A program made the position numbers and the translations under genes. Below, piece by piece: positions 1 to 12,509 of a stretch of 64,000 bases of DNA; position 1 is the stretch's first letter, and each line of letters starts with the position of its first letter. A model generated the notes under the pieces. That model was not told where the DNA came from. It did no database searches and worked only from the letters and a program-made list of their open reading frames with translations. Origin of the DNA: Spongilla lacustris (taxonomy: Eukaryota; Porifera; Demospongiae; Spongillida; Spongillidae); assembly GCA_949361645.1 (NCBI GenBank), contig OX442417.1:8664275-8728274 (forward strand), read 5' to 3'.

Positions 1-2779
1 ATGTACTACCTCATGTGATGATGTGCTACCTCATGTGATGGTGTACTACCTCATGTGATAGTGTACTACCTCATGTGATGATGTACTACCTCATGTGATG
101 GTGTACTACCTCATGTGATGATGTACTACCTCATGTGATGATGTAATAACTCATGTGATGGTGTACTACCTCAAGTGATGGTGTACTACCTCATGTGATG
201 ATGTACTACCTCATGTGATGGTGTACTACCTCATGTGATGATGTACTACCTCATGTGATGGTGTACTACCTGATGTGATGGTGTACTACCTCATGTGATG
301 GTGTACTACCTCATGCGATGGTGTACTACCTCATGTGATGGTGTACTACCTCATGTGATGGTGTACTACCTCATGTGATGGTGTACTACCTCATGTGATG
401 GTGTCTACCTCATGTGATGGCCATGTGATGGTGTACTACCTCATGTGATGATGTGCTACCTCATGTGATGGTGTACTACCTCATGTGATAGTGTACTACC
501 TCATGTGATGATGTACTACCTCATGTGATGGTGTACTACCTCATGTGATGATGTACAACCTCATGTGATGATGTAATAACTCATGTGATGATGTACTACC
601 TGATGTGATGGTGTACTACCTCATGTGATGGTGTACTACCTCATGTGATGGTTTACTACCTCATGTGATGATGTACTACCTCATGTGATGATTGACTACC
701 TCATGTGATGATGTACTACCTCATGTGATGATGTACTACCTCATGGGATGGTGTACTACCTCATGTGATGATGTACTACCTCATGTGATGTTGCACTACC
801 TCATGTGATGGTGTACTACCTCATGTGATGGTGTACTACCTCATGTGATGATGTACTACCTCATGTGATGGTGTACTACCTCATGTGATGATGTACTACC
901 TCATGTGATGATGTACTACCTCATGTGATGATGTACTACCTCATGGGATGGTGTACTACCTCATGTGATGATGTACTACCTCATGTGATGGTGTACTACC
1001 TCATGGGATGGTGTACTACCTCATGTGATGGTGTACTACCTCATGGGATGGTGTACTACCTCATGTGATGGTGTACTACCTCATGTGATGATGTACTACC
1101 TCATGTGATGGTGTACTACCTCATGTGATGATGTACTACCTCATGTGATGATGTACTACCTCATGTGATGATGTACTACCTCATGTGATGATGTACTACC
1201 TCATGGGATGGTGTACTACCTCATGTGATGATGTACTACCTCATGTGATGGTGTACTACCTCATGTGATGGTGTACTACCTCATGTGATGGTCATGTGAT
1301 GATGTACTACCTCATGTGATGATGCACTACCTCATGTGATGATGTACTACCTCATGTGATGATGTACTACCTCATGTAATGGTGTACTACCTCATGTGAT
1401 GATGTACTACCTCATGTGATGGTGTAATACCTCATGCGATGATGTACTACCTCATGTGATGATGTACTACCTCATGTGATGGTGTACTACCTCATGTGAT
1501 GATGTACTACCTCATGTGATATTGTACTACCTCATGTGATGATGTACTACCTCATGTGATGGTGTACTACCTCATGTGATGATGTACTACCTCATGTGAT
1601 GGTGTACTACCTCATGTGATGATGTACTACCTCATGTGATGATGTACTACCTCATGTGATGATGTACTACTTCATGTGATGATGTACTACCTCATGTGAT
1701 GATGTACTACCTCATGTGATGATGTACTACCTCATGTGATGTTGTGGTGTAATACCTCATGTGATGATGTACTACCTCATGTGATATTGTACTACCTCAT
1801 GTGATGATGTACTACCTCATGTGATATTGTACTACCTCATGTGATGATGTACTACCTCATGTGATGGTGTACTACCTCATGTGATAGTGTACTACCTCAT
1901 GTGATGATGCACTACCTCATGTGATGGTGTACTACCTCATGTGATGATGCACTACCTCATGTGATGGTGTACTACCTCATGTGATGATGTACTACCTCAT
2001 GTGATGGTGCACTACCTCATGTGATGGTCATATGATGATGTACTACCTCATGTGATGATGTACTACCTCATGTGATGGTGCACTACCTCATGTGATGGTC
2101 ATATGATGATGTACTACCTCATGTGATGATGTGCTACCTCATGTGATGGTGTACTACCTCATGTGATAGTGTACTACCTCATGTGATGATGTAATAACTC
2201 ATGTGATGGTGTACTACCTCATGTGATGGTGTACTACCTTATGTGATGATGTACTACCTCATGTGATGGTGTACTACCTCATGTGATGATGTACTACCTC
2301 ATGTGATGGTGTACTACCTCATGTGATGGTGTACTACCTCATGTGATGGTGTACTACCTCATGCGATGGTGTACTACCTGATGTGATAGTGTACTACCTC
2401 ATGTGATGGTGTACTACCTCATGTGATGGTGTACTACCTCATGTGATGGTGTCTACCTCATGTGATGGCCATGTGATGGTGTACTACCTCATGTGATGAT
2501 GTGCTACCTCATGTGATGGTGTACTACCTCATGTGATAGTGTACTACCTCATGTGATGATGTACTACCTCATGTGATGGTGTACTACCTCATGTGATGAT
2601 GTACAACCTCATGTGATGATGTAATAACTCATGTGATGATGTACTACCTGATGTGATGGTGTACTACCTCATGTGATGGTTGTACTACCTCATGTGATGG
2701 TTTACTACCTCATGTGATGATGTACTACCTCATGTGATGATTGACTACCTCATGTGATGATGTACTACCTCATGTGATG
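1..2779. repeat. 20-bp minisatellite array, left block
   Basis: About 139 head-to-tail copies of a 20-bp unit, consensus RTGTACTACCTCATGTGATG, where the first base alternates between A and G. Variants such as GTGCACTACC, ATGTAATAAC and GTCATATGATG mark individual units. Their order repeats: the series at about 421-730 recurs at about 2469-2779, so the array also has a higher-order repeat of about 2.05 kb. No open frame or splice signal is evident. Confidence 0.97.
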
Positions 2780-3586
2780 CTCAGGGGTTAAGGAAGCCTA
2801 CGCGTGTCTCGTACCCAGACCGTACATATTTAACCTTTCATAAAGTGTAAAAGCCATATAACATGTTGCATTGCCGTCAAACTTGGCTTAAGAATGCTAT
2901 ATATATATGTCCACCTAATAGTGTTGTTCGATTGTTCAGGTTTACTTGCAAGCGTACGTATTGGTAACAATTAGCCATCGAGCGATAGTGGCGGTGACAA
3001 AGCAATGCACGGATCAAGCAATAAATGCCATATTATGTTAGAACCCTACACGCTGGACAAAGTTACGCTTAGGTTGTGTAAGATGTACTTCAGCCTTCGT
3101 AGCAATCCTGCGTAGTATTTTTTCAAAATGGCGGCGTATTTACATAAACACGACTATATTTAGCGAACCAAGTACGTTCCAATCACATCCTAAGCGTATA
3201 TGAGCAATAGAAACATCGTGTAACATACCAGGCACAAAAGTCCTCTTATCCGCCCTCGTCTTCATCAGCGCCGTTTTGCTTTTCACAAACGACCCTCTTA
3301 AGGCGATAAAATATGACGTAACTGAACTTTCCCGCTCGACAGCTGCAACTTTTATATTGTCAAGCCAAAACTTATATGCGTCATATACGAAATCTAAGCG
3401 CTAGAATACCCTAGCACGACAATAGGTATGAATGCTTTACAAAAAAATCTTCCGTACGATCGCAATGCTTGAATAAACAGTGATTTGCATTATGTCATAA
3501 TGATGTAATCATGAACATACTTGTCGACATATTGTCAACATCATGTAAATATGTTTTCTTGTGTAGGCTGCCTTAACATCCCTGAG
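2780..3586. mobile_element. Non-autonomous inverted-repeat DNA element inserted in the minisatellite
   Basis: An 807-bp block unlike the surrounding array. Its ends are imperfect inverted repeats: it opens CTCAGGGGTTAAGGAAGCC and closes with the near reverse complement, ending ATCCCTGAG. TGATG lies directly outside both ends (2775-2779 and 3587-3591) and could be a target duplication. The paralogous empty site near 730 instead supports only a 2-bp TG duplication. No long ORF is present, so it would be a MITE-like, non-autonomous copy. The CAGGGG start recalls hAT termini, but no 8-bp duplication is visible and the family is unassigned. Confidence 0.75.
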
Positions 3587-5528
3587 TGATGTACTACCTC
3601 ATGTGATGGTGTACTACCTCGTGTGATGATGTACTACCTCATGTGATGTTGCACTACCTCATGTGATGGTGTACTACCTCATGTGATGGTGTACTACCTC
3701 ATGTGATGATGTACTACCTCATGTGATGGTGTACTACCTCATGTGATGGTGTACTACCTCATGTGATGGTGTACTACCTCATGTGATGATGTACTACCTC
3801 ATGTGATGATGTACTACCTCATGTGATGATGTACTACCTCATGTGATGTTGTGGTGTAATACCTCATGTGATGATGTACTACCTCATGTGATATTGTACT
3901 ACCTCATGTGATGATGTACTACCTCATGTGATGGTGTACTACCTCATGTGATAGTGTACTACCTCATGTGATGATGTACTACCTCATGTGATGGTGTACT
4001 ACCTCATGTGATGATGCACTACCTCATGTGATGGTGTACTACCTCATGTGATGATGTACTACCTCATGTGATGGTGCACTACCTCATGTGATGGTCATAT
4101 GATGATGTACTACCTCATGTGATGATGTACTACCTCATGTGATGGTGCACTACCTCATGTGATGGTCATATGATGATGTACTACCTCATGTGATGATGTG
4201 CTACCTCATGTGATGGTGTACTACCTCATGTGATAGTGTACTACCTCATGTGATGATGTACTACCTCATGTGATGGTGTACTACCTCATGTGATGATGTA
4301 CTACCTCATGTGATGGTGTACTACCTCATGTGATGGTGTACTACCTCATGTGATGGTCATGTGATGATGTACTACCTCATGTGATGATGCACTACCTCAT
4401 GTGATGATGTACTACCTCATGTGATGATGTACTACCTCATGTAATGGTGTACTACCTCATGTGATGATGTACTACCTCATGTGATGGTGTAATACCTCAT
4501 GTGATGATGTACTACCTCATGTGATGATGTACTACCTCATGTGATGATGTACTACCTCATGTGATGGTGTACTACCTCATGTGATGATGTACTACCTCAT
4601 GTGATATTGTACTACCTCATGTGATGATGTACTACCTCATGTGATGGTGTACTACCTCATGTGATGATGTACTACCTCATGTGATGGTGTACTACCTCAT
4701 GTGATGATGTACTACCTCATGTGATGATGTACTACCTCATGTGATGATGTACTACCTCATGTGATGATGTACTACCTCATGTGATGATGTACTACCTCAT
4801 GTGATGTTGTGGTGTAATACCTCATGTGATGATGTACTACCTCATGTGATATTGTACTACCTCATGTGATGATGTACTACCTCATGTGATGGTGTACTAC
4901 CTCATGTGATAGTGTGCTACCTCATGTGATGATGTACTACCTCATGTGATGGTGTACTACCTCATGTGATGATGCACTACCTCATGTGATGGTGTACTAC
5001 CTCATGTGATGATGTACTACCTCATGTGATGGTGCACTACCTCATGTGATGGTCATATGATGATGTACTACCTCATGTGATGATGTACTACCTCATGTGA
5101 TGGTGCACTACCTCATGTGATGGTCATATGATGATGTACTACCTCATGTGATGATGTGCTACCTCATGTGATGGTGTACTACCTCATGTGATGGTGTACT
5201 ACCTCATGTGATAGTGTACTACCTCATGTGATAGTGTACTACCTCATGTGATGATGTACTACCTCATGTGATAGTGTACTACCTCATGTGATGATGTACT
5301 ACCTCATGTGATGATGTACTACCTCATGTGATGGTGCACTACCTCATGTGATGGTCATATGATGATGTACTACCTCATGTGATGATGTACTACCTCATGT
5401 GATAGTGTACTACCTCATGTGATGATGTACTACCTCATGTGATGGTGTACTACCTCATGTGATGATGTACTACCTCATGTGATGGTGTACTACCTTATGT
5501 GATGGTGTACTACCTCATGTGATGGTGG
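3587..5528. repeat. 20-bp minisatellite array, right block
   Basis: Continuation of the same 20-bp unit, about 97 unit lengths. The unit order immediately after the inserted element (including the TTGCACTACC variant at 3649) matches the order after position 730 in the left block. A marker segment with GTTGTGGTGTAATACC occurs near 1741, 3847 and 4805, showing repeated block duplication. The array ends at GATGGTGGGG. Confidence 0.96.
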
Positions 5529-8072
5529 GGTAGTTCTAGGTCATGTCCAGGGCTGCATTAATTGAGCACACAAATGTACACAATGCAACAGATGTGGCAG
5601 AGGTCCCTCCTGCTATGATGACCAGTTGAGCCATAAAATGGTTGTAAAATTTTGTACAAATTTTTTTTTTTTGACGCATACATGTACATGCACATGTACA
5701 TACAAATCCCCCATCCAGTATTACGATTTACAAAAAACAAATGATGTGCTATTCTGTTCACTACATGTATGTTTTAAATGCTGCTGTGTATTGGGCATAT
5801 GTGGTTCCATGTCCCTGGCATCTCTGGTCATTTCCTCTGAGTTTTGAACATCTACATGTATTAGAATGACATTCATCCGGTTGAGAACAATAGAATAAAT
5901 ACAAATATTCAAACATTGGCAGTTTTATGACTGTAATAAATATGCATGTCCCATGAAACATTTTTGATCTTTACTGTATGGCTTCGGCACATTACAGAAT
6001 CTTACAATTGTACACAAAAGAATGCAAGCATGAACCAAATCACTATATTATGTACATGTGTATGTACATACAAGAATACAAAATGTATGTTCAAGTACTA
6101 ATGCATACACCATCATGCTGTTAGACACCTTCTGGCTCTCTTATGAACTAGTGATGGTCAGATGGATCAATTTTGTTATTCATTGCAGGCTTATAGAACA
6201 ACCCCCCCCCCATTATGGCATAAAGGCTGGCCACGGCTGTTTGCGGCCATACATTTTGTGGACACTAGGTTATTTATCCGGAATATTGAAATGATTACGT
6301 CGTGCCTTAGCAACGCCCATGGCAACCACATAGCAGAACAAAAACGTGAGCCAGCACAGAACAGATTGGTTATTGTCGCCGTTTGAAACCACGAAATAAA
6401 GCCAGCATCGTTTTTCTATTTACAGTGCTTACCTCATGCTACAGGTTCGTTGCCACGCTGCGTTATAGCTCGTGAAAGCGGGTAACCCGCGATGTACCTC
6501 TCCTGTTGGAAGTGAGTTATCTACGTACCCAACCCATAGAAAGTCGAAATCAAAGCTGAATCTTGAAGTAGCTAGAAGGTGCTAGCTGATAATGGTATGT
6601 GCTAAAAGCCACCTTTTTTTTTTGGCTAGTGATATGTGGTACCAAAGTTACGCGTGAAAAGCGATATGGTCATTGCTGAATTCGCTTGGGTCCAGTTGGG
6701 AGGATGGTCGCTGCCTCATTTTGTGGAGCCACGGAGGGTAGATGCTCCTTCACATTAAGTACCAATTGCTGAACTTTGTCTGGTACTGAATAAGGGGGCC
6801 ATGGTACGTCTGTTGAATGGTACGTCCTTTGAACCTGGCATGTATGGATTCAGCTCCAGCTGTTTTCCCATGCAGGACTTTAATTTACTTGCCCGTGGCA
6901 CGTTTCTTGTTCTGCAACTTGCTGTCCTGGGATATGGCATAAATGTAAGGTCTCATTAAAAAAATAAAAAAATAAAAACAACCAAAAAAAAAAAAGCAGT
7001 GAATTGTAATTAGCTGAAAGCATGTTAATGCCAACCTTTGGGGCAGACAAGATGTTGTCTCACTTCAGGCTTTATCAGTTGCACTGGTGTGCGCCATGCT
7101 ATGTCATTAATAAGTGTGTGGATCAGTTGTGGTGCTGCCTTTAGCTGTGTTGCAGTTAGTGGAGTGTCTATGAAGTAGCATGAACATATAACCCCACTGC
7201 AACTGAACACCTTGAACCTTGCACATCAGTGCCCTCAGGATTATGAGACACTGTAGCTGCTTCAAAATTTAAAGGGACTATGCTTGTGAATGGTGTGAGC
7301 TGCTGATATTGTGCTTCCAGCACAAGATGTTCTCTGCTAGATCTGTCATTCAGCTATTAACACCAGCAATCATTGCTTGTGTTAATAGCAAAAACAAGTG
7401 TACAAATGACCTGCAAACTCTTGGCAGGTATATAAACTCCTTGATTTCTTTTCCCTAGCCTCCACCAAGAACCAGCTACACACTGCAACGCTCTTTCCTT
7501 TCGGCATGTGGTGCTCCATTCAGAACCTAACCAATTATCTGATGCCCGATTTAGTGGTAAAAAAAAAAGGTGGCTAGTTTTGAACATCATATATATGCTC
7601 TCCCATGTGTGTTGTTGTGTGTTCTTGCTTACTGACCTGTTTAGTGGGTTGGTTCGGCCGTACAACGAGCTGGAAGTAGACCCTCCAAAGTTACATTGCG
7701 CGTAAAAACGGCCTGCGCATAACTATTAGTCAAATGAAGTGCTCTTGCGCGTTGATAACTTTGTTGACTAGACTGGTAGGGTGTGTGCGGGAGCTATTTG
7801 TTTCAACGGAACAACTTACAGCATGTGTTGTATATGGCTCGCTAAAAACGACTTGGATAATGAGGTACGAACATTACAGCTTTTGGGGCGTATACCGTAT
7901 TGTCTAATTATCAACCTAGTGTCCAGCCGCAAACAGCCGTGTGGCATAGGTGACCTATATCTGCTTGTTCTTTTGATCTTTTTGCCAAGTTGTTGCTCTA
8001 CATTAGAAAGATTTCATGTACTAATTTCTCTATTTGCAGTTTACGAGAAAAGAGACTTACACCTGTAGCACA
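5529..8072. other. Non-coding DNA, no gene recognised
   Basis: Only short ORFs without recognisable domains. It carries scattered ACATGT palindromes, short A and T runs, and a stretch near 6190-6300 that resembles 47600-47690 (both have a GTTTGCGGCC...TTTTGTGG core), marking a dispersed repeat. Confidence 0.6.
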
Positions 8073-8752
8073 TGTTATTAAAAATTGTTATAAAAATGGC
8101 ATTACGTTTGAATTGCTATAGCTTTCAAACGGTTAAAGCTACCAACTTCCTATTTTCGGCACTTTATACTACACCATTTCTCTATGGTAAAGTACATTTT
8201 GGGGTCTTGAACATGCTCCATGCCAGTATCGCAACTTCCAATGCCCCAAGGGGTTCAAACTCGGCCCAACTTTCAGCAGGAATACTCAAATCGCTCCAAA
8301 TTCGGTTTGTATATAGATAGGTACCTTAGCTATTGGAATGTTCTGTTCGTTAATTTTTATGCCAACCGCTATGGAGATACAGATTGAAAAAACTACGTGC
8401 ATGTTTTCACACTCAATTCCCACCAATGATTTGGGCAAATCGTGTCCCGCTCAATGTATGGGGAGGCGGTGGTTAAATCATTGGCGCGAATATAGCGGGA
8501 AAAAGTGCACGTAGTTTGTTCAACTGTATCTCCGTAACAGATGGCATAAAAATTAACGAACAGAACAAATCAATAGCTAAGGGTTATGAACCCCTTGGAG
8601 TATCAGAAGTTGTGATACTGTCATGGACACGCCAAAATGTACTTCACCATAGAGAAATGGTGTAGTATAAAGTGCCGAAAATATAGGAAGTTGATAGCTT
8701 TAACCGTTTGAAAGTTATAGCAATTCAAACATAATGCCATTTTAATAACATT
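8073..8752. mobile_element. Foldback element, family A copy 1
   Basis: The left half (about 8073-8432) and right half (about 8480-8752) are inverted copies. For example, TTTGAATTGCTATAGC at 8107 pairs with TATAGCAATTCAAA near 8717, and the segment with the CCATTTCTCTATGG core is mirrored by CCATAGAGAAATGG. The central region (CCCGCTC..., GGCGCGAAT..) matches 24930-25110, which is a second family member. No coding capacity is seen, so this is a non-autonomous palindromic transposon. Confidence 0.8.
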
Positions 8753-9505
8753 TAAAAATAATTACTGTGTGTAAAAAAAAAAAACATTCTGCACTTCATA
8801 TAGAATTACTTTCATGATTTGTCTCGGGGTAAGGCTAGTGTTACAATAACATACATGTACATGTACACATGTATGCAATGCTGTTGTAATGACATGTATA
8901 CAAAGTCATGTATACAAAGTCATTAGCAATATTAACTACTGTAGCCTTTGAAGCTACATGTTGTCATCACTACACATCTGAAGCCCATCCTACATGTAAC
9001 TGTTTTCAATGGCTATCCCTTTAAATATATTTTGTACTAGCTGCAACACTTGGGAGATACATATACACTGTACATGTAAATGTAATTAGTACAAATTTTG
9101 TGCACATTGGTGTAATGGATTCAGTACATTGTACATGTATGTGTAGATTTGAGGGTGTGGTGTACAGAAGTGCATGTTTAGTGCTGGGATAGCTATAGGC
9201 TGAAGGGAAATACATGTACTAAGTCCCATATTGCAATGTTCTGTACTGGTACACACCATGTACCTACATGTAATGCCAACATGCAATCTTCATCATCTGT
9301 TTGGCCATCATGTGGTATGCATTAAATGGAATGCTTTTCTATGTGGTAACTTAAATGTAGTAGAAGAAAAAGTGCTCAATTATAACATGTACACATGTAC
9401 ATGTACACACACAAGTGATTACATGTACATGTATGTGTAGTGCTACATGTACAGTAACACCATTCAGATGCAGCCATACTTTTTTTTCATCATAAACGGT
9501 TTTGC
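8753..9505. repeat. Non-coding DNA including copy 1 of a triplicated segment
   Basis: About 8883-9202 is nearly identical to 14956-15262 and related to 19588-19785. Shared blocks include GTCATTAGCAATATTAAC and GGGAGATACATATACAC. All three copies are in the same orientation and lie around the death-domain exons, so they appear to have spread with the local gene duplication. Confidence 0.75.
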
Positions 9506-9748
9506 TTGGCTATGAATAATACGGCTTCAGTTGCTTTGTTTGGTCAACAGAGACCAGCTCCAGAAACGTTGCAGAGTCTATGGAAGCGTTTTGGTGGCTA
9601 CAGGGAAGAAAAGGAGGGCATTCTATCAATGCTCAGAGTTATTATAAGCATACATCCCCTGATGGCACCCACTGCAGGTGCTTGTGACGTGTATGAGCAA
9701 GTGCAAACAGAATTATTAAGGAGAACCAACAGACTGGCATTAGTGTAG
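9506..9748 (+). CDS. Unrecognised ORF, possible exon
   Basis: An 80-codon open frame starting MAMNNTASV and ending RTNRLALV before a stop. Its composition is unlike the low-complexity ORFs around it: mixed, soluble, with a predicted-helical centre (ETLQSLWKRF, EGILSMLRVI) and no signal peptide or membrane segment. It sits about 1.3 kb upstream of the first death-domain exon on the same strand, but no splice junction joining them is apparent. I do not recognise a family. It may be a genuine small exon or chance. Confidence 0.25.
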   Translation: MAMNNTASVALFGQQRPAPETLQSLWKRFGGYREEKEGILSMLRVIISIHPLMAPTAGACDVYEQVQTELLRRTNRLALV

Positions 9749-9785
9749 TACAGTAAATAAAAAGGAAAGTGTAAGAACTTTTTCT

Positions 9786-10390
9786 AAATGAGAGATCTCT
9801 GGGGTATCCATATAAAAATCTTGCTATCGGCATTAAGCAATCCTTGACATGCTAAAAATCTTAACATTGAAAGCCATATTTCACCCGTTTTTAGGATTTC
9901 TTCGTATATCGTAGTAAACGTGTAGCGCATAATCATGATATTTGCATTTGTACTGATTCTATCAAGTATTCTACATGTAGAAATGCTTTTAAAAGTTACA
10001 TTCAGTGCTTACAAATGCAAATACTATGATTCTTTGCTACATTTTTACTATGATGTATGGAGAAATCCTAAAAATGGGTGAAAAATGGCTTTCAATGTTA
10101 AGATTTTTAACATTTAAATGGATTGCTTAATGCCGATATCAAGCTGCCAAATTTTTTTATTAAAAAATATATGGATACCCCAGACACCTCTCTCAGTCAA
10201 TTTTAATCCTTAAGTCAAACTAATTTGTCCGAATTCATACTAAGACCACGTCTCCTTCAGAAAAGCGATGCTTCCGATCTCCACAGCGAGTGAGACTTAA
10301 GAGCTCAACACAACACTATAGGTACTCACCTGTATTGGGTACATACAAAAGAAATATTGGTAGCTTAACTGCAAAGTTATAGCCTTGAAC
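9786..10390. mobile_element. Foldback element, family B copy 1
   Basis: Inverted halves: GAGATCTCTGGGGTATCC near 9792 mirrors GGATACCCCAGACACCTC near 10173. TTTCACCCGTTTTTAGG near 9881 mirrors CCTAAAAATGGGTGAAA near 10069. The right flank GAGCTCAACACAACAC followed by TATAGGTACTCACC is the reverse complement of the left part of the second copy at 36169-36860, so the left end of this copy is truncated. No ORF. Confidence 0.78.
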
Positions 10391-11096
10391 ACCCCACCTG
10401 ACCAGCAGTTGTTTACTATGGTGCATTGTTTTGTTATCAAATGTACTCCGTTCAGTAGTAGATGCTGAATCTAAAAATGTAATTGGCATGATATAATTGC
10501 ATACCATTCATGAGATAAAATCAAAAATGTGCATTATTGCATTTTTCCCCTCTTTTGGTGAACAACACTGTACATGATCAGTACTGACCTGATTAAATGC
10601 ATTTTAGTATTTTAGCCAATAATGTTACAATGATATACATACACATGTACATGTAGTAGAAGAAAAATGCTCCAAAGTTACCAAACGTCTTGGAACGTCC
10701 AAGACAGTCCCGGATTTTGTACTGTAGTCCTGGGTGGCCCATTCTAATGCAGATCTGTTGTAGTTGGGTGTGTCCCAATCTTAGTGTGGCAAGATCCATT
10801 CAGTCATCCCTGCAATGAAATCCTATAAGCACTTGCAGTGGTTCCCTATGGTACATGTACGATAATAGTCTTGCGGAGCGGAGCCCCAGCATTACATGAA
10901 GAACCTATTTTTGTTTGTACATGTAGAACTGAGAATAAATACAGGTCATTATTGCAAGGTTACCATAATCCCTTGTATTCTCAATCATTGGTCATGCACA
11001 TATATCTGAGCATCATTAAATTATCTAAAGTATACATGAATATTTTACATACCACAATGCATGTTCTAATAACTAGACATCTCTTACCATTTCTAG
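10391..11096. repeat. Segmental duplication upstream of death-domain exon 1
   Basis: About 10733-11096 is nearly identical to 13554-14032, both ending at the polypyrimidine and AG acceptor of a death-domain exon. Shared landmarks are GTTGTAGTTGGGTGTGTC and CTTGCGGAGCGGAGCC. ORFs across it are open by chance and show no domain. It is probably intron or intergenic DNA copied together with the exon. Confidence 0.7.
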
Positions 11097-11381
11097 AGCT
11101 CATGGATATCCCGTGCTCCAAAGACCATCTTTTGGAGTCATCATTGTTGCCGTTTGACTCCAGAAAAATTGGTCATCGATTACAGAATGATTACTGGAGC
11201 GTATTTCACATGTACAGTTTATATGATGAAGAGGGTACTGATCAGCAGAGGAGGGAGAGGATGTTGTTGAACTGGAGAGAAGAGCAGGGATCTGGTGCCA
11301 CATACCTCAAACTATATGAGGCTTTAATAAGCTGTGGATACAAGGTTGCAGCTGATGTAGTCCAGCAAATGGCTTGTAAAG
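11097..11381 (+). CDS. Death-domain exon 1
   Basis: A 285-bp exon bounded by acceptor TTTCTAG and donor AAAG|GTATGT, with phase 1 on both sides. The encoded piece runs from ELMDIPCSK to QQMACK. Its C-terminal half shows death-domain features: RRERMLLNW (helix 4), ATYLKLYEALISCG (helix 5) and KVAADVVQQM (helix 6), with the usual hydrophobic spacing. Death domains mediate homotypic assembly in intracellular apoptosis and innate signalling. The N-terminal part is weakly conserved. A close paralogous exon lies at 14033-14308. A symmetric phase 1-1 exon can be inserted or duplicated without frame disruption. Neither a start codon nor other domains of the parent protein can be placed, so full gene structure is unknown. 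Confidence 0.75.
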
Positions 11382-12015
11382 GTATGTTTATGTAGATCAA
11401 AGCATTCTTTCAGGACTATTGTTCATTGCATCACATGAAAACATCCCACTATTAAGGGAAATAGCCAGGATATATTGACATGTCTAAGTAAGCCAAGCCT
11501 TTAGTGCAATTGCATACCCTCCAACCCAGGCTTTTATTACTTACAGTACATGTACATTAGCTGGGCCTAGCCATCAAGCAATTCAACTATAAATCCCCAT
11601 CCATGTATAAATACATGCAATTCAACTACATGTACGTGTACATTGTTGTATGCCCATGTTTAGACTCAGAATTGTACATGTATAGTACAGATGTACATGT
11701 ACATGTACATGTACATCTGTACTATACATGTATAAAGTGTACAACTACTTTCCAAGATTGCTTAGCTCTCAACATCTCTGAGCTATGGGGTACATGTACA
11801 TGTATGTGCGTGAAAGGGAATGCTTTTCAATGTGGGAACTTACATGTACATGTAGTAGAAGAAATAGTGCTCCAAAGTTACCAACCGTAGATTCTTGGTC
11901 CACAGTTTGTGAAGCAGCCATGGCAGAATAATCTATTCCTAGCTGAATTGAGTCAATGACAACTGTTGACAGGGAATTGCATCTATAATGTACATGTACA
12001 TTTGTACATCTACCT
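11382..12015. other. Non-coding DNA with a perfect 58-bp palindrome
   Basis: Contains copy 1 of a segment also seen near 14487 and 18866 (core TTCATTGCATCACATGAAA). At 11675-11732 a perfect 58-bp palindrome is built on an ATGTACATGTACATGTAC core with flanks TACATGTATAGTACAG and their reverse complement. Confidence 0.75.
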
Positions 12016-12019
12016 AGTC

Positions 12020-12501
12020 AGGTAATGGCGTGATCCCAGTGGAAGTAACCCTATGTCCTAGGAAATTGATAGAGTTTCTACCAAATTGACATTTGGAAAT
12101 GCTGATCACTTAACCATACTCTTGCAGCCGTTGAAAAGTTGGTGTAGATGGCCCTTGTGCGTCACTTCATCCTCACTGGCTACTAAGATGTCATCAATAT
12201 AGACAAAAATGAAATCCAGACTGTGTCAGATCTAGTATCCATGAAACTTTGGAATGCTTGTACAGCTTGTCCATTCATAAAGCCCAAAAAGTGTGATGAT
12301 GGCTGTGTTGGGTATTTTGTCATTTGCAACTGGAATCTGATGGTAGCCTCTCACTAGGTCGATTTTTCCAGCTAGTCCTGCTGAATCCTGAATGTAGGGT
12401 ACTGGATATTGGTCAGGGACTGATGCATCATTGAGCCGCCTGTAGTCTACAAAAGGGCGCCAACCACTGGATGTCTGAGGCACATGTGTAGGGATTGCCA
12501 A
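12020..12501 (-). pseudogene. Ty3/gypsy LTR-retrotransposon reverse-transcriptase fragment
   Basis: Read on the minus strand, 12232-12501 gives SSGWRPFVDYRRLNDASVPD, then YPVPYIQD, KIDLVRGYHQIPV and FGLYEW, the classic fingers and palm of Ty3/gypsy reverse transcriptase. KIDLVRGY holds the motif A aspartate. Downstream in a shifted frame is FVYIDDILVASEDEV (YIDD catalytic box near 12190-12202), and then a segment reading ISKCQFG and INFLGHRVTS, again in another frame. At least two frameshifts, loss of the stretch between motif A and YIDD, and absence of gag, RNase H, integrase and LTRs show a dead fragment. Confidence 0.88.
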
Positions 12502-12509
12502 GGGCTAGT

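Noticed and set aside
2775..3591. Assigning the 807-bp element to hAT on the basis of CAGGGG
   Set aside because: No 8-bp target duplication is visible and the terminal repeat includes the preceding CT, so the family was left open.
1..5528. CRISPR-like array
   Set aside because: The 20-bp units are contiguous near-identical tandem copies without unique spacers, in an animal genome. It is a minisatellite.
10838..11096. N-terminal half of the 185-codon ORF before death-domain exon 1
   Set aside because: It is duplicated DNA upstream of a clear splice acceptor, and its frame is not maintained in the second copy.
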